DNA of 50,908 bases from NCBI RefSeq assembly GCF_003011895.2, contig NZ_PXWF02000229.1, positions 1 through 50,908 of the forward strand. Reading direction: 5' to 3'. Under the pieces are notes generated by a model. That model was not told the DNA's origin. It did not search any database and saw nothing but the letters and a program-made list of their open reading frames with translations. This document shows positions 8,949 through 16,930 of the stretch, piece after piece. The first letter of the stretch is position 1; each line of letters starts with the position of its first letter. Source of the DNA: Massilia glaciei. Lineage in GTDB: Bacteria; Pseudomonadota; Gammaproteobacteria; Burkholderiales; Burkholderiaceae_D. The translations under genes and the position numbers were made by a program.

Positions 8949-9491
8949 TTAGTGCACCGGATGGCTGCGGAACTCGTCGCCCATGTCGCCCTCGTCCTCG
9001 TCGCCATGGTGGTGGCCATGGGCGCCGTGGACGTGCTCGTGCATGACTTCCTCGTCGGTGGCGGCGCGCACGTCGACCACGTTCAGTTCGAAGCGCAGCG
9101 CGATCCCGGCCAGCGGGTGGTTGCCGTCGAGCACGACCTTGTCGTCGGCGATCTCGGTGACGGTGAAGATGGTCGACTCCTCCTGGCCGGCGACGCCCTC
9201 GGGCATGCCTTCGAACTGCATGCCCACTTCGAGCGGCTCGGGCAGGTTGCTGCGCGCCTCGACCTTGACCAGCTCAGGGTCGTAGTCGCCGAACGCGTCG
9301 TCCGGCTCGATCTGGAGCATGGTGGCGTAGCCGACTTCTTTGCCGTCGAGTTCTTCCTCGATCTTGGGGAGCGTGTTTTCGTATCCGCCGTGCAGATAGA
9401 CCATGGGCTGGCTGCCGTCTTCGATCAGATTGTTCTGCGCATCCGATAGTTTATAGTTGACTGTTACTACCGTGTTCTTGGCGATCTTCAT
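8949..9491 (-). CDS. slyD: FKBP-type peptidyl-prolyl isomerase SlyD
   Basis: SlyD catalyses prolyl cis-trans isomerisation, acts as a chaperone and binds nickel through a His-rich tail. The 180-residue product starts at MKIAKNTVVTVNYKLSDAQ, the usual N-terminus; a longer in-frame reading would extend through the promoter, so ATG 9491 is preferred. The FKBP domain includes YLHGGYENTLPKIEEEL and AFGDYDPELV. An IF (insert-in-flap) chaperone domain lies in the middle (LEVGMQFEGMPEG through VVLDGNHPLAGIALRFE). The tail HEHVHGAHGHHHGDEDE is a metal-binding stretch. The gene is divergent from roxA. Confidence 0.95.
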   Translation of the reverse strand: MKIAKNTVVTVNYKLSDAQNNLIEDGSQPMVYLHGGYENTLPKIEEELDGKEVGYATMLQIEPDDAFGDYDPELVKVEARSNLPEPLEVGMQFEGMPEGVAGQEESTIFTVTEIADDKVVLDGNHPLAGIALRFELNVVDVRAATDEEVMHEHVHGAHGHHHGDEDEGDMGDEFRSHPVH

Positions 9492-9521
9492 GGGTATTCC
9501 CTTTCGTTTATTGGCAGGCAG

Positions 9522-9549
9522 ATTATACCCTTGGCCGGTGGATGGGTAA
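9522..9549 (-). promoter_or_regulatory. Promoter of slyD
   Basis: On the minus strand TTACCC, a 16-base spacer and a perfect TATAAT lie about 30 bases ahead of the slyD ATG. The leader that follows contains AAAGGGAA as ribosome-binding site. This is one of the better promoters in the window. Confidence 0.6.
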
Positions 9550-9562
9550 TAGCGCGCGTGGT

Positions 9563-9568
9563 TATAAT
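9563..9568 (+). promoter_or_regulatory. -10 box immediately before roxA (leaderless transcript predicted)
   Basis: A perfect TATAAT ends 5 bases before the roxA ATG, so initiation about 7 bases downstream would fall on the start codon itself. No Shine-Dalgarno fits between them. The -35 region is weak (TGGATG with an 18-base spacer). Confidence 0.5.
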
Positions 9569-9573
9569 GGCGT

Positions 9574-10695
9574 ATGAAAAAATTACAGCTCCTCGGCGAC
9601 ATCACGCCGGCGCAGTTCCTGCGCGACTACTGGCATAAAAAGCCGCTCCTGATCCGCGCCGCCATCCCCGGCTTCAAACCCCTGCTCACGCTCGAGGCGC
9701 TGGCCGAGATGGCGCGCCAGAACCACATCGAGTCGCGCCTGATCACCAGCGTCGACGGCCACTGGGAGATGCAGCACGGCCCGCTGGCCGAACTGCCGGC
9801 GCGCACCCAAAAGGCGTGGACCATGCTGGTGCAGGGCGTCAACCTGTACCACGCCGGCGCCGACGCCCTGCTGCGGCAGTTCAACTTTATCCCCGACGCC
9901 CGCCTCGACGACCTGATGATCAGCTACGCCACCGAGGGCGGCGGGGTCGGCCCGCATTTCGACTCCTACGACGTGTTTTTGCTGCAGGCCCAGGGCCGGC
10001 GGCGCTGGCGCATCGGCGCGCAAAAGGACCTGTCGCTGGTCGAGGGCATGCCGCTCAAGATCCTGAGCAAGTTCAAGCCAGAGGAGGAATTCGTGCTCGA
10101 GCCGGGCGACATGCTCTACCTGCCGCCCCACTACGCCCACGACGGCGTGGCCGAGGATGAATGTATGACCTACTCGATCGGCTTCCGTTCGCCGGCCTAC
10201 CAGGAGCTCGGCGAGGCCTTCCTCCAATTCATGGCCGACTCGATCGACCTGCCCGGGCGCTACGCCGACCCGGAGCTGCAGCCGGCCAAACACCCGGCCG
10301 AGATCCCGCGCGAACTGCTCGCCGACGTCACCGAGGAGATGAACAAGGTGCGCTTCACCGAGGAGGACGTGACGATCTTCCTGGGCGAGCACCTGTCCGA
10401 GCCGAAGCACAATGTGTTCTTCAGCGGCCCGGCCAAACCGCTGACGATGGGCCGCTTCGCCCAGAGCGCGGCCAGGCGCGGCGTGGCGCTCTCGCTCAAG
10501 AGCCTGATGCTGTATCGCGGCAAGCACGTCTTCATCAACGGCGAGTCGTTCGCGGTGGGCCGCGCCGACAAGGCCGTGCTCGACACGCTGGCCAACGAGC
10601 GCAAGCTCGAAGGCGCCGCGCTCGCCGGCGCCTCCAACGACGTGATGGAGTCGCTGTACACCTGGTACCAGGATGGATGGATCGAGCTGGTCTGA
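9574..10695 (+). CDS. roxA: Cupin/JmjC ribosomal oxygenase (RoxA/YcfD type, ribosomal protein L16 arginine hydroxylase)
   Basis: Enzymes of this family use Fe(II) and 2-oxoglutarate to hydroxylate an arginine in ribosomal protein uL16. The 373-residue product opens with LLGDITPAQFLRDYWHKKPL, the standard N-terminus. The iron triad begins with H128-x-D130 in VGPHFDSYDVFLLQ. The third ligand is in YLPPHYAHDGV near residue 190, and GRRRWRIG follows the first pair as expected. The C-terminal winged-helix-like dimer region contains GRFAQSAARRG. It is divergent from slyD. Substrate assignment comes from the family, not from this sequence. Confidence 0.88.
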   Translation: MKKLQLLGDITPAQFLRDYWHKKPLLIRAAIPGFKPLLTLEALAEMARQNHIESRLITSVDGHWEMQHGPLAELPARTQKAWTMLVQGVNLYHAGADALLRQFNFIPDARLDDLMISYATEGGGVGPHFDSYDVFLLQAQGRRRWRIGAQKDLSLVEGMPLKILSKFKPEEEFVLEPGDMLYLPPHYAHDGVAEDECMTYSIGFRSPAYQELGEAFLQFMADSIDLPGRYADPELQPAKHPAEIPRELLADVTEEMNKVRFTEEDVTIFLGEHLSEPKHNVFFSGPAKPLTMGRFAQSAARRGVALSLKSLMLYRGKHVFINGESFAVGRADKAVLDTLANERKLEGAALAGASNDVMESLYTWYQDGWIELV

Positions 10696-10774
10696 ACCGG
10701 CCTGAACCAAGCTCGAAATCCGCCCGCATTTCGCCCAGACCCAGCCCGCAACCAGCCTTGATAGGATGACCGCC

Positions 10775-11254
10775 ATGGACCAACCAACCGCGCAACGCTT
10801 CAGCACCCACCTCGAATTCGAGGAAAAATTCCAGCTGTGTATCGCGCGCTCGCGCTCCGTGCTGCAGTTGTTCGATCCCGATTTCGCCGTGTTTCCGCTA
10901 GGCTCGAGCGAAACGGAAGCCGCCCTGCGCGCGTTCCTGGCCGCAGGCGGCAGCATGCAGCTGGCCATGCACCGCAGCGCCCACATCGAAAAACACTACC
11001 CGCGCTTCCTGCGCCTGATCCGCGACTACAACCACAAGGTCGAGTGCCGCGTCACCAGCCGCAGCCTGCACCAGCTGACCGACTCGTTCTGCGTCGGCGA
11101 CCGCGCCCACATCGTGCGCCGCTTCCATTGCGACCATACGCGCGGCGAAGCAGATTTCGACGCGCCCGTGTCAACCGAAATCAGTCTGGAGCGTTTTGCA
11201 GCAATCTGGGTTGAATCGCTGCCCGGGCTGCATCCGACAACCACCGGTCTATAG
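10775..11254 (+). CDS. DUF7931-like conserved protein of unknown function
   Basis: The 159-residue product resembles a small betaproteobacterial family annotated only as a domain of unknown function. It begins with FSTHLEFEEKFQLCIARSR and contains LQLFDPDFAVFPLGSSE and MHRSAHIEKHYPRFLRL. A possible distant likeness to phospholipase D-like folds (an H-x(n) strand layout with DSFCVGDRAHIVRRFH) is not enough to claim activity. The ATG at 10775 is preferred over one at 10766, because AGGA sits 8 bases upstream of it. No signal peptide is present. It follows roxA by 79 bases on the same strand. Confidence 0.65.
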   Translation: MDQPTAQRFSTHLEFEEKFQLCIARSRSVLQLFDPDFAVFPLGSSETEAALRAFLAAGGSMQLAMHRSAHIEKHYPRFLRLIRDYNHKVECRVTSRSLHQLTDSFCVGDRAHIVRRFHCDHTRGEADFDAPVSTEISLERFAAIWVESLPGLHPTTTGL

Positions 11255-11370
11255 GTGTGAAAGCGGGTGCGGTTGGATCGGTTTGGCTGCCGTTTCTCGC
11301 CAAACAAATCCTGTTCGCACGACATTGTTAGTGTTTCGCGATATGAGCCGAAAATATTTCATCGGAGCTA

Positions 11371-11397
11371 TTGCGAACGTGGGAATTTCGTTATAAT
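11371..11397 (+). promoter_or_regulatory. Promoter of the Ala-rich lipoprotein gene
   Basis: TTGCGA, a 15-base spacer and a perfect TATAAT lie about 150 bases ahead of the lipoprotein ATG. Initiation near 11404 would give a leader of about 140 bases. Apart from the TTAAGGAAAA ribosome-binding site at its end, no function of that leader is evident. Confidence 0.5.
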
Positions 11398-11544
11398 ACC
11401 GGGTTAGGAAGTTACCGTTGTCTGTCAAGCACCGTCACAGGTACAAACGTCAAACGAGAATTCCCTAATTTTTAGAGCGATAATTACCGGTAGTTATTCA
11501 TCGCAATACATAGTTCTTACATCGAATCAATTAAGGAAAAGTCC

Positions 11545-11820
11545 ATGAAAAAATCATTGCTGATCGTCTCCCTGCTGGCTGTTGCTTTGGCTGCTTGCAC
11601 CAAAAAAGAAGAGCCAGTTGTTGTCGCTCCTGAGCCAACTCCTGTTGTTGAAACCGCTCCTGTCGCTCCTGAAGCTCCAGTCGCTGGCACCCCAGAAGCT
11701 GCTGACGCTGCTGCTGTCGCTTCGGAAGCCGCTTCGGTTGCCGCTGACGCTGCCGCTGTCGCTTCGAGCGCTGCTTCGACCGCTGCTTCCGCTGCTGCTG
11801 AAGCCGTTCCAGCAAAGTAA
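11545..11820 (+). CDS. Small Ala-rich lipoprotein
   Basis: The 91-residue product has a lipoprotein signal, MKKSLLIVSLLAVALAAC, with Cys18 as the lipidation site. A Pro/Val/Glu-rich spacer (APEPTPVVETAPVAPEAP) is followed by a helix made almost wholly of Ala, Ser, Glu, Asp and Val. That helix could form an extended coil in the periplasm, in the manner of Lpp-like or alanine-zipper proteins. Codon use (GCT-rich) differs from neighbouring genes, as is common in highly expressed small lipoproteins. It has its own promoter and a strong terminator, so it forms a single-gene unit. No specific function can be given. Confidence 0.8.
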   Translation: MKKSLLIVSLLAVALAACTKKEEPVVVAPEPTPVVETAPVAPEAPVAGTPEAADAAAVASEAASVAADAAAVASSAASTAASAAAEAVPAK

Positions 11821-11835
11821 TCAGCTCGATAGAAA

Positions 11836-11861
11836 AGCCGGCCTTCGGGCCGGTTTTTTTT
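11836..11861 (+). terminator. Rho-independent terminator of the lipoprotein gene
   Basis: CCGGCC, a TTCG tetraloop and GGCCGG are followed by eight T residues, 15 bases after the stop codon. This is a textbook intrinsic terminator. Confidence 0.9.
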
Positions 11862-11956
11862 CGCCCGGATTTTCGTGGCCCCGATGCGGGGGCGTCAAAA
11901 GAATTCTCGTTGTTCTCAAATGCCGTCCGGTTGAAACCGGGCGGCATTGTGCGCTT

Positions 11957-12076
11957 CACGGCCACTCTTTTCACGGCCACTCTTTTCACGGCCACTCTTT
12001 TCACGGCCACTCTTTTCACGGCCACTCATTTCACGTCCACTCATTTCGCGGCCGTTCATTTTATGGCCGCTTATTC
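11957..12076. repeat. Tandem array of eight 15-base units
   Basis: The unit CACGGCCACTCTTTT occurs four times exactly. Then come CACGGCCACTCATTT, CACGTCCACTCATTT and two more degenerate units that keep the GGCC-TT spacing. The array lies between two terminators, so it is probably untranslated, although the 15-base period keeps every frame open (FHGHS-like on the plus strand, VAVKR-like on the minus strand). Decay is one-sided, from perfect units on the left to degenerate units on the right. Confidence 0.9.
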
Positions 12077-12152
12077 CGCCGCCGTCTTTGCGGCCGCCTA
12101 TTCCGAGGGCGTTGAACGCTCCAAAAAATATCATGCCGCCGCTTTTTGGGCG

Positions 12153-12182
12153 TAAAAAAACCGGCCACCGGGCCGGTTTTTA
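12153..12182. terminator. Bidirectional terminator after bamC
   Basis: AACCGGCC and GGCCGGTT pair around an ACCG loop, with A residues on the left and T residues on the right. It can therefore end transcription of minus-strand bamC and block read-through from the left. Confidence 0.85.
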
Positions 12183-12205
12183 AAAAAGCGCCAAGCGCCC
12201 GCGGA

Positions 12206-13375
12206 TTACTTGAGGTCGTCCGCCAGCAGCTTGAGGATCTTGGCGCCGGTCGGCGACGTTTCCGGCTTGCCGTCGTTGGTTTGGACCTTGACCAGCGACA
12301 CGGCGGCGCCGTCGGCGGCCTTGACGGAGACGCGGTAGCGCTGCGCCTCCTTGGCCTTCTCGGAGTCGCCACCGAAGCGGAACAGCTTGGTGAGGAAGCC
12401 GTCTTTGGCGGCCACTTCCGGATCGACATAGCGCACGAAGTACACGCCGTTGACGCGGTCGCGGTCTTCGACCGTGAAGCCGACGCGGTCGAGCGCGAGG
12501 CCGACGCGGCGCCAGGCGCGGTCGAAACCCTCGTCGACTTCGACATGGTCGCCGGCCGGCGTGGCCACCAGCTTGGCGTGCGCGGGCGCGACGGTCGGGT
12601 TGGCGACGACGCTCTCGGCCAGCTTGGCCTCGCTGTTGCCAAGGCGCGCGACCAGCTTGCTCATGAACTGCGCCTCGAGCGTCGGGTCGTTGGCGCGGCC
12701 GGTCCATTTGGTGGTGTCGCGCGACTGGCCGACGAACACCTCTTCGGCGCCGCGGTGGCTGATGTAGATCTCGGTGCCGCCGTCGGCGGCGCGCTCGAGG
12801 CGGGTGCGGAACTTGTCGCGCTCGCCCGTGCCGTAGACTGAATCGAACACCTTGCCGATGGTCCGGCGCACGATGTCCTGCGGGATCTTGGCGCGGTTCT
12901 CGACCCAGTCGGTCTCCATCACGCCGGTGGCGGCCGATTCCTCGATGATCGTGAAGCCCGAATCGGCCCAGAATTGCTTGAGCACGGGCCACAGTTGCTC
13001 GGGGCTCTGGCCGGCCACGATCCAGCGGTGGTTGCCCGAGCGCTCGACGCGCAACGCCGCCGTGTTGACCGGGCCGATCGCCGGGCCGCCCGCCACGGGC
13101 AGCGCGCCGGCGCCCCGCTGGCCGAGGGCGGTCGCCACGCCGCGGCTGTCGGGCACGGCGTAGCGGCCGTCTTTTTCGAGCTGGGTCAGGTCGGGCGGCA
13201 CTTCGAGCGACCTGGCTTTTTTGGCGCCGCGGTAGTCGACCTTGTCGGACTCCATGATCGAACCGAGCATGCCGCAACCGGTCAAGCTGAGCATGAGCGC
13301 CGAGGCGACGAGGCCGCGCGCGGCGGGGGTGCGGGCAGCGGCCAGGGCCGGTGTGGGTGTCTTGCGAATAGTCAT
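12206..13375 (-). CDS. bamC: Outer membrane protein assembly factor BamC
   Basis: BamC is a lipoprotein of the BAM complex that inserts beta-barrel proteins into the outer membrane. The 389-residue product has a long basic N-terminus, then LVASALMLSLTGC with the lipidated Cys near residue 34. The unstructured region that contacts BamD follows (KVDYRGAKKARSLEVPPDL). Two helix-grip domains come next, the first with WPVLKQFWADSGFTIIEES and the second with AWRRVGLALDRVGFTVEDRD and VYFVRYVDP. It lies 56 bases downstream of dapA on the same strand, the order also known from E. coli, so the two are probably one transcript ending at the terminator below. Confidence 0.92.
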   Translation of the reverse strand: MTIRKTPTPALAAARTPAARGLVASALMLSLTGCGMLGSIMESDKVDYRGAKKARSLEVPPDLTQLEKDGRYAVPDSRGVATALGQRGAGALPVAGGPAIGPVNTAALRVERSGNHRWIVAGQSPEQLWPVLKQFWADSGFTIIEESAATGVMETDWVENRAKIPQDIVRRTIGKVFDSVYGTGERDKFRTRLERAADGGTEIYISHRGAEEVFVGQSRDTTKWTGRANDPTLEAQFMSKLVARLGNSEAKLAESVVANPTVAPAHAKLVATPAGDHVEVDEGFDRAWRRVGLALDRVGFTVEDRDRVNGVYFVRYVDPEVAAKDGFLTKLFRFGGDSEKAKEAQRYRVSVKAADGAAVSLVKVQTNDGKPETSPTGAKILKLLADDLK

Positions 13376-13431
13376 GTCGTCACTAAGAGAGAAGCGGGAA
13401 TAATCCGGAACCCTTGCGGGTCACAGGGCTG

Positions 13432-14307
13432 TTAGAGGACGCCGGCATCGCGCAGGGCGGCGCGGACGGTATCGTGGCAATCGGCCGAGAGCGGCGCCAG
13501 CGGCAGGCGCAGGCCGGCCGGCATCTTGCCCATTTCGGCCAGGGCCCATTTGACCGGGACCGGGTTCGGCTCTACGAAAAGCTTGGCGTGCAACTGCAGC
13601 ATCTTGTTGTTGATCTCGATGGCGCGGGCGGCGTCGCCCGCCAGCGCGGCCTTGCACATCTCGTGCATCAGGCGCGGCGCCACGTTGGCCGTGACCGAGA
13701 TGTTGCCGGCGCCGCCGCAAAGCATCAGCGCCATCGCGGTCGGGTCGTCGCCCGAGTACACGGCGAACGATTTCGGCACCATGCTCAGCAGCTCGATGCC
13801 GCGGCCGATGTTGCCGGTCGCGTCCTTCAGGCCGACGATGTTGGGGATCTTGGACAGGCGCAGGACGGTATCGTTGGACATGTCGGCCACGGTGCGGCCC
13901 GGCACGTTGTAGAGGATGATCGGCAGCGCGACCGCCTCGGCGATCGCCTTGAAGTGCTGGTACATGCCCTCCTGGGTCGGACGGTTGTAGTACGGCACCA
14001 CGATCAGGGCGGCGTCGGCGCCGGCTTCCTTGGCGTAGGCGGTCAGGCGGATCGCCTCGGCCGTCGAATTGCCGCCGCTGCCGGCGATGATCGGGATGCG
14101 CCCGGCGCTGTGCTCGACCGCCAGCTTGATCAGCTCGCAGTGCTCCTCGACGCTCACCGTGGCGGACTCGCCCGTGGTGCCGACGATGACGATGCTGTCG
14201 GTGCCTTCGGCGATATGCCAGTCAATCAGCGCGCGCAAGCCTGGAAGGTCGAGGCTGCCGTCGGCGTGCATGGGGGTAACGATTGCAACGATGCTGCCCT
14301 TGATCAT
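13432..14307 (-). CDS. dapA: 4-hydroxy-tetrahydrodipicolinate synthase DapA
   Basis: DapA condenses pyruvate with aspartate semialdehyde in lysine and peptidoglycan precursor synthesis. The 291-residue product starts at [20 protein letters not shown]; a longer frame reading reaches into the promoter and was rejected. Family marks include GTTGESATV near residue 45 for substrate binding, the catalytic Tyr in ILYNVPGRT and the Schiff-base Lys in [10 protein letters not shown] near residue 161. It is the first gene of the dapA-bamC pair. Confidence 0.97.
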   Translation of the reverse strand: MIKGSIVAIVTPMHADGSLDLPGLRALIDWHIAEGTDSIVIVGTTGESATVSVEEHCELIKLAVEHSAGRIPIIAGSGGNSTAEAIRLTAYAKEAGADAALIVVPYYNRPTQEGMYQHFKAIAEAVALPIILYNVPGRTVADMSNDTVLRLSKIPNIVGLKDATGNIGRGIELLSMVPKSFAVYSGDDPTAMALMLCGGAGNISVTANVAPRLMHEMCKAALAGDAARAIEINNKMLQLHAKLFVEPNPVPVKWALAEMGKMPAGLRLPLAPLSADCHDTVRAALRDAGVL

Positions 14308-14391
14308 ATTCACACACTTATGCTCGTAAATAAAAGTCAGATTGTAGCTGATCGCCCGGCCGCGTGGTCCATTCTTGACGAGAAACGGCAC

Positions 14392-14985
14392 TCAGGCGGG
14401 GTCCAACAGCGCTTTCTGGGAAGGAAAATCGGGCCCGCAAGCGCACAGGCGCTGCAGCATGGCCGGTTTCGGGCGCGCCACCGCGCCGTCCTCGAAGGCG
14501 ATCACGCGCAGCCCGGCGCGCGCGGCGTGGGCCAGCAACTCGCCGGGCGCGAGCAAGAAGGCGGGGTTCGACGGCTTGCCGAAGCGCTCGTTGCCCAGCG
14601 CGAAGGTTTCGTAGATGAGCAAACCGTCCGGGCGCAGGCTCGCCGCGATCCGCGCCAACAGGGGCCGGTGCAGGTAGTTGGTGACCACGACCGCGGAAAA
14701 CTCGGCCGGGCCGAACGGCCACACGGCGCCCTCCCCCTCGAGCTCGCACTGCAGGGTCGTGATGCCGGGCCCGCCAGCCGACGCCAGCGCCGCCGGGTCG
14801 CGGTCGAGCGCGGTGACGGCGTGGCCGCGCGCGGCGAACAGGCGCGCGTGGCGCCCGCCGCCGCAGGCGAGGTCGAGCACCGGGCCGGGCGCGGCCAGCG
14901 GCGCGAAGCGCGCCACCCAGGGCGAGGCCGCGCTCATCGGCGGCTCCATCTGCGGATCCATCGGCCGCTCCATCGGTTGCTCCAT
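14392..14985 (-). CDS. SAM-dependent methyltransferase, class I
   Basis: The product has the class I methyltransferase core: PVLDLACGGGRHARLFAARG as motif I for S-adenosylmethionine, AVTALDRDPAAL as motif II, and AEFSAVVVTNYLHRPLL as the motif IV region. DGLLIYETFALGNERFGKPS near residue 130 is typical of a small betaproteobacterial group with no assigned substrate. The first ATG at 14985 shares one base with the trpS stop, but four more in-frame ATGs follow at 12-base steps, the last starting MSAASPWVARF at 14937. The true start is therefore uncertain between 177 and 197... residues. Confidence 0.8.
   Translation of the reverse strand: MEQPMERPMDPQMEPPMSAASPWVARFAPLAAPGPVLDLACGGGRHARLFAARGHAVTALDRDPAALASAGGPGITTLQCELEGEGAVWPFGPAEFSAVVVTNYLHRPLLARIAASLRPDGLLIYETFALGNERFGKPSNPAFLLAPGELLAHAARAGLRVIAFEDGAVARPKPAMLQRLCACGPDFPSQKALLDPA
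14938..14985 (-). repeat. 12-base tandem repeat that multiplies the methyltransferase start codon
   Basis: Four 12-base units of the form ATGGAxCxxCCG encode MEQP, MERP, MDPQ and MEPP. Each begins with an ATG in the reading frame of the methyltransferase. The tract runs directly from the trpS stop codon to MSAAS. Confidence 0.85.
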
Positions 14986-16187
14986 CAGCTGTACGACAGG
15001 CCCATCGCCTCGCGCACGTCGCGCATGGTCTCCTGGGCCAGCTTGCGGGCCTTTTCGCAGCCGTCGGCGACGATCGCGCGCACCAGCGAGGGGTCGTCCA
15101 GGTATTGCTGGGCGCGCTCGTGCATCGGCTCCTGCTCGAGCACGATGGCGTCGATCACGGGCTGCTTGCACTCGAGGCAGCCGATGCCGGCCGTGGTGCA
15201 ACCCTTGACCACCCAATCCTTGGTCTCGGCGTCGGAATAGACCTCGTGCAACTGCCAGACCGGGCATTTGCGCGGGTCGCCGGCGTCGGTGCGGCGCACC
15301 CGCGCCGGGTCGGTCGGCATGGTGCGGATCTTTTTGACGACCGAGGCGCCGTCCTCGCGCAGGGCGATCGAATTGCCGTAGCTCTTGGACATCTTGCGCC
15401 CGTCGAGGCCGGGCAGGCGCGAGGCCACCGTCAGCTTGGCCTGCGGCTCGACGAGGATCAGCTTGCGGCTGCCCTCGAGGTAGCCGAACAGGCGTTCGCG
15501 GTCGATCATCGACAGGCTCTGGGCGTCCTCGAGCATGGCGCGGGCCTGCCCGAGGGCGTCATCCTTGCCGTCCTGCTGGTACTCGGTGCGCAGCTCGAGG
15601 TAGAGCTTGGCGCGCTTGCTGCCGAGCTTTTTGACGGCCTCGAGCGCTTTCTCCTCGAAGCCCTTCTCCTTGCCGTACAGGTGGTTGAAGCGGCGCGCGA
15701 TCTCGCGCATCATTTCGATGTGCGGCACCTGGTCGTCGCCCACCGGCACCTGGCTGGCGCGGTAGATCAGCACGTCGGCCGCCTGCAGCAGCGGGTAGCC
15801 GAGGAAGCCGTAGGTGGCCAGGTCCTTGTTGGCGAGGTTCTCGATCTGGTCCTTGTAGGTCGGCACCCGCTCGAGCCAGCCGAGCGGCGTGGCCATCGAC
15901 AGCAGCAGGTGCAGCTCGGCATGCTCGGGCACCTTGGACTGGATGAACAGGGTCGCCTGCGACGGGTCGACCCCTGCCGCGAGCCAGTCGACCAGCATGT
16001 CCCAGGTGCTGCGCTCGATGATGGTGGGGTCGTCGTAGTGCGTGGTCAGGGCGTGCCAGTCGGCCACGAAGAACAGGCAGGGCTGTTCGGACTGCATCCT
16101 GATCCAGTTTTTAAGGGCGCCGTGGAAATGGCCAAGGTGCATGGTGCCCGTTGGGCGCATACCGGAAACTACACGATCGGGGTACAT
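14985..16187 (-). CDS. trpS: Tryptophanyl-tRNA synthetase
   Basis: TrpRS charges tRNA-Trp. The 400-residue class I synthetase has the HIGH-like motif TMHLGHFHGALKNW near residue 15 and the KMSKS motif in GRKMSKSYGNSIAL near residue 236. YPLLQAADVLIYRASQVPVG lies in the Trp-binding Rossmann fold. The length exceeds the compact E. coli enzyme (about 330) because of an insert near residues 165-225 (KKLGSKRAKLYLELRTEYQQ), as seen in the longer proteobacterial form. It begins 11 bases after the site-2 protease stop and overlaps the methyltransferase start, so all are likely one operon. Confidence 0.96.
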   Translation of the reverse strand: MYPDRVVSGMRPTGTMHLGHFHGALKNWIRMQSEQPCLFFVADWHALTTHYDDPTIIERSTWDMLVDWLAAGVDPSQATLFIQSKVPEHAELHLLLSMATPLGWLERVPTYKDQIENLANKDLATYGFLGYPLLQAADVLIYRASQVPVGDDQVPHIEMMREIARRFNHLYGKEKGFEEKALEAVKKLGSKRAKLYLELRTEYQQDGKDDALGQARAMLEDAQSLSMIDRERLFGYLEGSRKLILVEPQAKLTVASRLPGLDGRKMSKSYGNSIALREDGASVVKKIRTMPTDPARVRRTDAGDPRKCPVWQLHEVYSDAETKDWVVKGCTTAGIGCLECKQPVIDAIVLEQEPMHERAQQYLDDPSLVRAIVADGCEKARKLAQETMRDVREAMGLSYS

Positions 16188-16198
16188 GGTCGGTTTAA

Positions 16199-16867
16199 TC
16201 AGTTCAGAAGGAATTTAAGGGGGAGGGTCAGCAGGTTGAGCAGGTACAGGGCGCCCGCCACCAGCGGGTTGACCCAGTAATGGAGCAGTTTGAGCGGGAT
16301 CATCGCGAGCACGATCACGAAGCCGTAGGGCTCGATGCGGGCGAACTTGTAGGCCAGCTTGTCGGGCAGGATGCTGGTCATCACGCGCCCGCCGTCGAGC
16401 GGCGGGATCGGGAACATGTTGACGGCGAAAATGACCAGGTTGAACGTGATGCCCGCTTGCGCGACCAGATAGGGGAACTCCTGGGCCACGCCCATGCGCG
16501 GCAGCACCAGCAGCATGAGCAGCCATATCAGGGCCATGAGCAGGTTGGCGCCGGGCCCGGCCAGCGCGACCCAGGCCATGTCGCGCTTGGGGTTGCGCAG
16601 CTTGCCAAACTCGACCGGAACAGGCTTGGCGTAGCCGAACAAAAAGCCCCCACCCAGCGAGGAGCTGGCCACGAACAACAGCAGCGGCAGCAAGATGGTG
16701 CCGAAGGGATCGATGTGCTTGATCGGATTGAGGCTCATGCGCCCGGCCAGGAAGGCGGTGGAGTCGCCGTAGTATTTGGCTGCGTAAGCGTGCGCGGCCT
16801 CGTGCAAGGTGATCGCGAACAGAACGGGCAGCGCGTAGACCGAGATCGTGCGTATGATTTCATCCAT
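16199..16867 (-). CDS. Site-2 protease family (M50B) membrane metalloprotease
   Basis: Site-2 proteases cut within membranes using zinc. The 222-residue product has about five hydrophobic segments. The zinc motif HEAAH is at residues 22-26 inside the first helix, and PIPPLDGGRV near residue 153 supplies the third ligand Asp (family NPDG-like motif). AGPGANLLMALIW is the usual central helix. There is no PDZ domain, so it belongs to the short group without a known substrate rather than to RseP. It is encoded between trpS and the YciO-type gene on the same strand. Confidence 0.88.
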   Translation of the reverse strand: MDEIIRTISVYALPVLFAITLHEAAHAYAAKYYGDSTAFLAGRMSLNPIKHIDPFGTILLPLLLFVASSSLGGGFLFGYAKPVPVEFGKLRNPKRDMAWVALAGPGANLLMALIWLLMLLVLPRMGVAQEFPYLVAQAGITFNLVIFAVNMFPIPPLDGGRVMTSILPDKLAYKFARIEPYGFVIVLAMIPLKLLHYWVNPLVAGALYLLNLLTLPLKFLLN

Positions 16868-16930
16868 AGGACGCGATTCTATCAGAGGCGCGCGGGCGCC
16901 CCTTGCGTGCGGCGGTGGCCGGGCAGCCCT

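Noticed and set aside
11400-11544. Riboswitch or attenuator in the long leader of the Ala-rich lipoprotein gene
   Set aside because: No known riboswitch motif is visible; a possible pairing of the first bases with TTCCCTAA near 11460 is too short to claim.
11531-12025. Minus-strand frame beginning with repeated VAVKR
   Set aside because: It spans the lipoprotein gene in antisense, crosses its terminator and owes its start to the 15-base repeat array; no ribosome-binding site or recognisable protein.
11910-12155. Plus-strand frame with repeated FTATL
   Set aside because: It lies between two terminators without promoter or ribosome-binding site; open only because the repeat period is a multiple of three.
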